Position numbers and translations under genes: made by a program
NCBI RefSeq assembly: GCF_002135375.1
Contig: NZ_NEGH01000003.1
Span: 186,001 to 250,000, forward strand
Direction: 5' to 3'
Origin: Acinetobacter sp. ANC 4558
GTDB taxonomy: Bacteria > Pseudomonadota > Gammaproteobacteria > Pseudomonadales > Moraxellaceae
DNA: 64,000 nucleotides
Shown here: positions 61,414-64,000 of the stretch, piece after piece
How positions within the stretch are numbered: position 1 is the stretch's first letter
How the letters are laid out: the number at the start of each line of letters is the position of its first letter
The notes under the pieces: model-generated
Database searches by the model: none
Told to the model about the DNA's origin: nothing
What the model saw: the letters and a program-made list of their open reading frames with translations, nothing else

Positions 61414-62547
61414 TTAATACCAATCGACCAAAGATACTCCTAAACCGATATAGGTTGCTCTATGGTTATAATCAATTAAACTTTCACCATAACCATCAAA
61501 TAGCTGTAAATACCCTCTTAAATTTCCATTAATTGGAAATGTCCAATCAAATTGTGCAGCCCCATGCGCATTTGAACCTGTTTTCAAATTATGACGAAGC
61601 ATTAACGAAAAATGTTGATCTTTCCATTTGTAAAAAGTCGTGATATCACCTCGACCCATATAATCGATAATATTTGGGTTATCATCATCTTTGCCTGTTT
61701 CAGGAACTCGAAACCAAGGACGAATCATTAAAACAAAATTTTCTCGTTCAAATCCAATATTAAACATCACCCTATTCCAACTTCTTGAAAAAGGATCTGA
61801 ACTCCCATTCGACTGATGATTAAATCCTACGCCCAATAAACGACCATTTAAGCCTAAAATGTTATAATTGGTGCGGAACATCAAACTCGCTTCAGGTTCA
61901 TAATTGGTTGCACGAAATGGTCGTGATTCCTTTGAATTATAGACCTGCCAATGAGATGATTGTGTATAACCTAACCACAAATCACCATTATTTCCAAAAA
62001 TATTTTCAATTGCTTTGGTTTTCATTGAAATCTGGAATTTAGATTCCATTGAGTTTAAGTTTTCTTGATCACTTTTAGGCACAGTATTTCGTGGATTTGG
62101 ACTGGTTGGTAATTCATTTTTACGTGTGGTCCAAAATAGTGGCAGTGCGTAAACAGGTTGAAAGGCACTTAAACGCCAAACTCCTTTTTTAGTTTCTGGT
62201 GTCAATTCCCACCGTTGATCTAATAAAGATATATTTTTGGATGACTTAAACGGATGTAATTGATCTGATTGTTGAGTAATTATATTAGCTGTATTAGATA
62301 AACGCTCTAAGGACTGCGATTCATCTTGCTGAAAAAAAACCGCAGGTGTTTCTATAACATGCTGCCTAAATCTATAGTCATAACATGCTAAACGCTCTGC
62401 ATTAGAAACTAAGGCAGAGCATTGTTCAGGGGTCATATTCTCAAATATACTCCCCGCATTTTGAGCAGAGGTTTTCAAAGGCGCTATCAAGCATACAATC
62501 ATTGTACACAACGCCCTTGTTGTGTACTGATAAGAGTTAGATATCAT
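61414..62547 (-). CDS. pldA: Outer-membrane phospholipase A1 PldA
   Basis: 377 residues. Signal peptide with core CTMIVCLIAPL, cleavage after TSA near residue 28. A mature extension of about 130 residues precedes the barrel, longer than in E. coli PldA (289 residues in total); it contains PEQCSALVSNAERLACYDYR, a two-Cys motif common in Acinetobacter envelope proteins. The catalytic segment FNHQSNGSSDPFSRSWNR near 244-261 carries the His, Ser and Asn of the PldA triad, with YTQSSHWQVY and FRATNYEPE strands nearby. Hydrolyses misplaced phospholipids in the outer leaflet. C-terminus VSLVDWY. Confidence 0.9.
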   Translation of the reverse strand: MISNSYQYTTRALCTMIVCLIAPLKTSAQNAGSIFENMTPEQCSALVSNAERLACYDYRFRQHVIETPAVFFQQDESQSLERLSNTANIITQQSDQLHPFKSSKNISLLDQRWELTPETKKGVWRLSAFQPVYALPLFWTTRKNELPTSPNPRNTVPKSDQENLNSMESKFQISMKTKAIENIFGNNGDLWLGYTQSSHWQVYNSKESRPFRATNYEPEASLMFRTNYNILGLNGRLLGVGFNHQSNGSSDPFSRSWNRVMFNIGFERENFVLMIRPWFRVPETGKDDDNPNIIDYMGRGDITTFYKWKDQHFSLMLRHNLKTGSNAHGAAQFDWTFPINGNLRGYLQLFDGYGESLIDYNHRATYIGLGVSLVDWY

Positions 62548-62568
62548 ACTATTTCCAAGAAATAGTGT

Positions 62569-64000
62569 TTATTTGACCTGTTGAATATTAAAGCCTAAAT
62601 TCACTAATTCTTCACGTTTTGTTATTGGCGCAACTACCGCTTTTTCAGGTGTTTGCTGTTGCAAATACTGATTTGCAACTCGTTTTAAGTCTTCTAAACT
62701 AACAGCCAATAAGCGTTCACGCAATAGATTTCTAAAAGCTGGTGTACGTGCATGCAAATATGCATAACATGCTGTAATTGCCTCGCCCGCAGGAGAGCCA
62801 GGTTTATCCATTCCAGCAATTAATCCTAAAATTGCTTCTTCAAGCTGATGCTCTTGCTGTTCTGTATTAAATAACCATTCAACACTTGCTTCAAAATCTT
62901 TAAACGTTTCTGCTAACCGTGGATCACGATAACTATAAAAACGGAAAGAACATGCATTTCCATCATAGCTTGCTCCACCACCATAAGCCCCACCTTTCTC
63001 ACGAATTGCACTATGCAAGAAACCATTACGTAAGTAAGCAGCAAGAACCATTAATGGTGCAGCATCTGGATGTGAAACTTCAACAGCCTGATAAGCCGAT
63101 GAGCAAAATTGAACATTTGCTTGAATCAACCATGCCTCATTATCAGTTGTATTATTCACAGACACAGGCGTTAAAGTTTGCGTAATCTCAGGAACAGCTA
63201 ATTTGTCCCAAACATTTTGAATTTCTTCAACTAAACGATCAGATTGTGGTTCTTCGCAAACCAATAAAAATTGCTTCGGCGCTTGCAATAACAAAGTATG
63301 AATCGTTTTTAATTCATTGATTAAAGCATCATAAGCTGCATCATCTTTTTCAATTGATGAAACTAAATCTGTTAACCAATTTAAGGCACCCAAACCGGTA
63401 TTGTGATAATCACGTAATGCTAAAGCACTATGATGACGACCTGCTATTTGCATTGCATAGCTATGCCCAGAGCCAGAAATACGTGAAGCCCAACGTGTTT
63501 TACGTTGTTGTAAAAGCTCAATAATTCGATCTTTTTCATCAAATCTTAGCTGTTCAAATGCTAATTTAAGCAATCGAATCGCTTCAAAATTATGCACCAA
63601 TGATTTTGTTGTAAGCGTCAACCATGCACTGATTTCATTTTTATCATCTACTTTTGAGCGCAGCGATGCCCCCATTCCTAAACCACCACTTACAGCGGTT
63701 TGAAGCTGTTGAAGCTCAAGATAATCATATTCTCCAGCACCCACTTCACCCATTAAAATAGATAACAGATTAAAATATGGCGACATGACAATTTCATTTG
63801 GAATTTTAATGATGACCTGCTGATAGTAAATTCCATTCGTGCCAGCATGATATAAGTTTAATGGTGTATCAATTTGATTTGAAATAATTTCACGCAGCTG
63901 GCCTTGTACAATCTGTAAGGCTGCTGGAACATCTTGCAAGCCCACTTTAGGTAACAAACTTAAATCATCTGGCGTATCTTGGCGAATTTTTAATGCTTCA
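62569..64000 (-). CDS. M16 (insulinase/PreP-like) peptidase, C-terminal part, cut by window edge
   Basis: Open frame from 62571 back to the window edge, so at least 476 residues; the TTG at 63957 is internal (frame open and conserved upstream, LSLLPKVGLQDVPAAL). Only the C-terminal half of a long M16C protein is present: the catalytic HxxEH lies outside the window. AIREKGGAYGGGASYDG near fragment residues 328-344 is the M16 C-domain motif with the substrate-binding Arg/Tyr, and DYLELQQLQTAVSGGLGMG matches presequence-protease-type proteins of about 970 residues. Likely degrades oligopeptides. 21 bp downstream is pldA on the same strand. Confidence 0.85.
   Translation of the reverse strand, partial: EALKIRQDTPDDLSLLPKVGLQDVPAALQIVQGQLREIISNQIDTPLNLYHAGTNGIYYQQVIIKIPNEIVMSPYFNLLSILMGEVGAGEYDYLELQQLQTAVSGGLGMGASLRSKVDDKNEISAWLTLTTKSLVHNFEAIRLLKLAFEQLRFDEKDRIIELLQQRKTRWASRISGSGHSYAMQIAGRHHSALALRDYHNTGLGALNWLTDLVSSIEKDDAAYDALINELKTIHTLLLQAPKQFLLVCEEPQSDRLVEEIQNVWDKLAVPEITQTLTPVSVNNTTDNEAWLIQANVQFCSSAYQAVEVSHPDAAPLMVLAAYLRNGFLHSAIREKGGAYGGGASYDGNACSFRFYSYRDPRLAETFKDFEASVEWLFNTEQQEHQLEEAILGLIAGMDKPGSPAGEAITACYAYLHARTPAFRNLLRERLLAVSLEDLKRVANQYLQQQTPEKAVVAPITKREELVNLGFNIQQVK

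Noticed and set aside
62569-63957. Complete 462-residue M16 peptidase starting at 63957
   Set aside because: The codon at 63957 is TTG inside an open frame that continues to the window edge with family-like sequence; the gene is truncated by the window, not short.
1-64000. Mobile elements, CRISPR arrays, tRNA or rRNA genes
   Set aside because: No transposase, integrase, regular spaced repeats, terminal inverted repeats or recognisable RNA genes were seen by reading; short tRNAs could be missed without a covariance search.

Overview
The window looks like chromosome of an AT-rich gammaproteobacterium of the Moraxellaceae, most probably Acinetobacter or a close relative. This is inferred from base composition, from the gene families present (a FhuE/FpvA-like receptor, Pqi proteins, KtrAB, PldA) and from an Acinetobacter-style mandelate pathway with two stereospecific flavin dehydrogenases. 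No rRNA, tRNA, insertion sequence, phage gene or CRISPR array was seen. The two window edges cut a LysR regulator (left) and an M16 peptidase (right).

The left third (about 3.1-23.1 kb) is a self-contained nitrate respiration island. It runs narK1-narK2-narG-narH-narJ-narI-moeB-moaA on the plus strand, then a tight minus-strand operon moaD-moaE-mobA-moeA-mog-modA-modB-modC, then moaC-narX-narL on the plus strand. Together these import nitrate and export nitrite, take up molybdate, build the molybdenum guanine dinucleotide cofactor, assemble the membrane nitrate reductase and sense nitrate. Most Acinetobacter are regarded as strictly aerobic and lack this enzyme, so the island is notable. A strong terminator at 23090-23120 closes it.

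From 23 to 34.7 kb lie a siderophore receptor with a Fur-like box, a SemiSWEET sugar transporter, a MINPP-like histidine phosphatase lipoprotein, a pqi lipid-transport operon in which PqiA is split into two genes, and a TetR-controlled pair of short-chain dehydrogenases with TGAGT-type operators.

From 35 to 49 kb is a catabolic region. mdlC-dld-mdlB encode benzoylformate decarboxylase, a D-lactate-dehydrogenase-like enzyme (probably D-mandelate dehydrogenase) and L-mandelate dehydrogenase. Next to them is a GntR regulator with an alcohol dehydrogenase, an MHS-family transporter, an aldehyde dehydrogenase, a carboxymuconolactone-decarboxylase-like protein and a 3-hydroxyisobutyrate-dehydrogenase-like protein. 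The same 11-bp palindrome TTGTATTACAA occurs in all three promoter regions of this module, which defines a small regulon whose substrate is unknown and which may supply the benzaldehyde and benzyl alcohol steps.

From 49 to 58 kb are LysR regulators, a metallo-beta-lactamase-fold hydrolase, more short-chain dehydrogenases, and a sulfur-flavoured operon (thiM, sulfurtransferase, SsuD-like monooxygenase, HAD phosphatase) divergent from a DszC/SfnB-like flavin enzyme. From 58 to 64 kb are a DUF4349-like lipoprotein, the KtrA/KtrB potassium uptake pair, outer-membrane phospholipase A and the truncated M16 peptidase.
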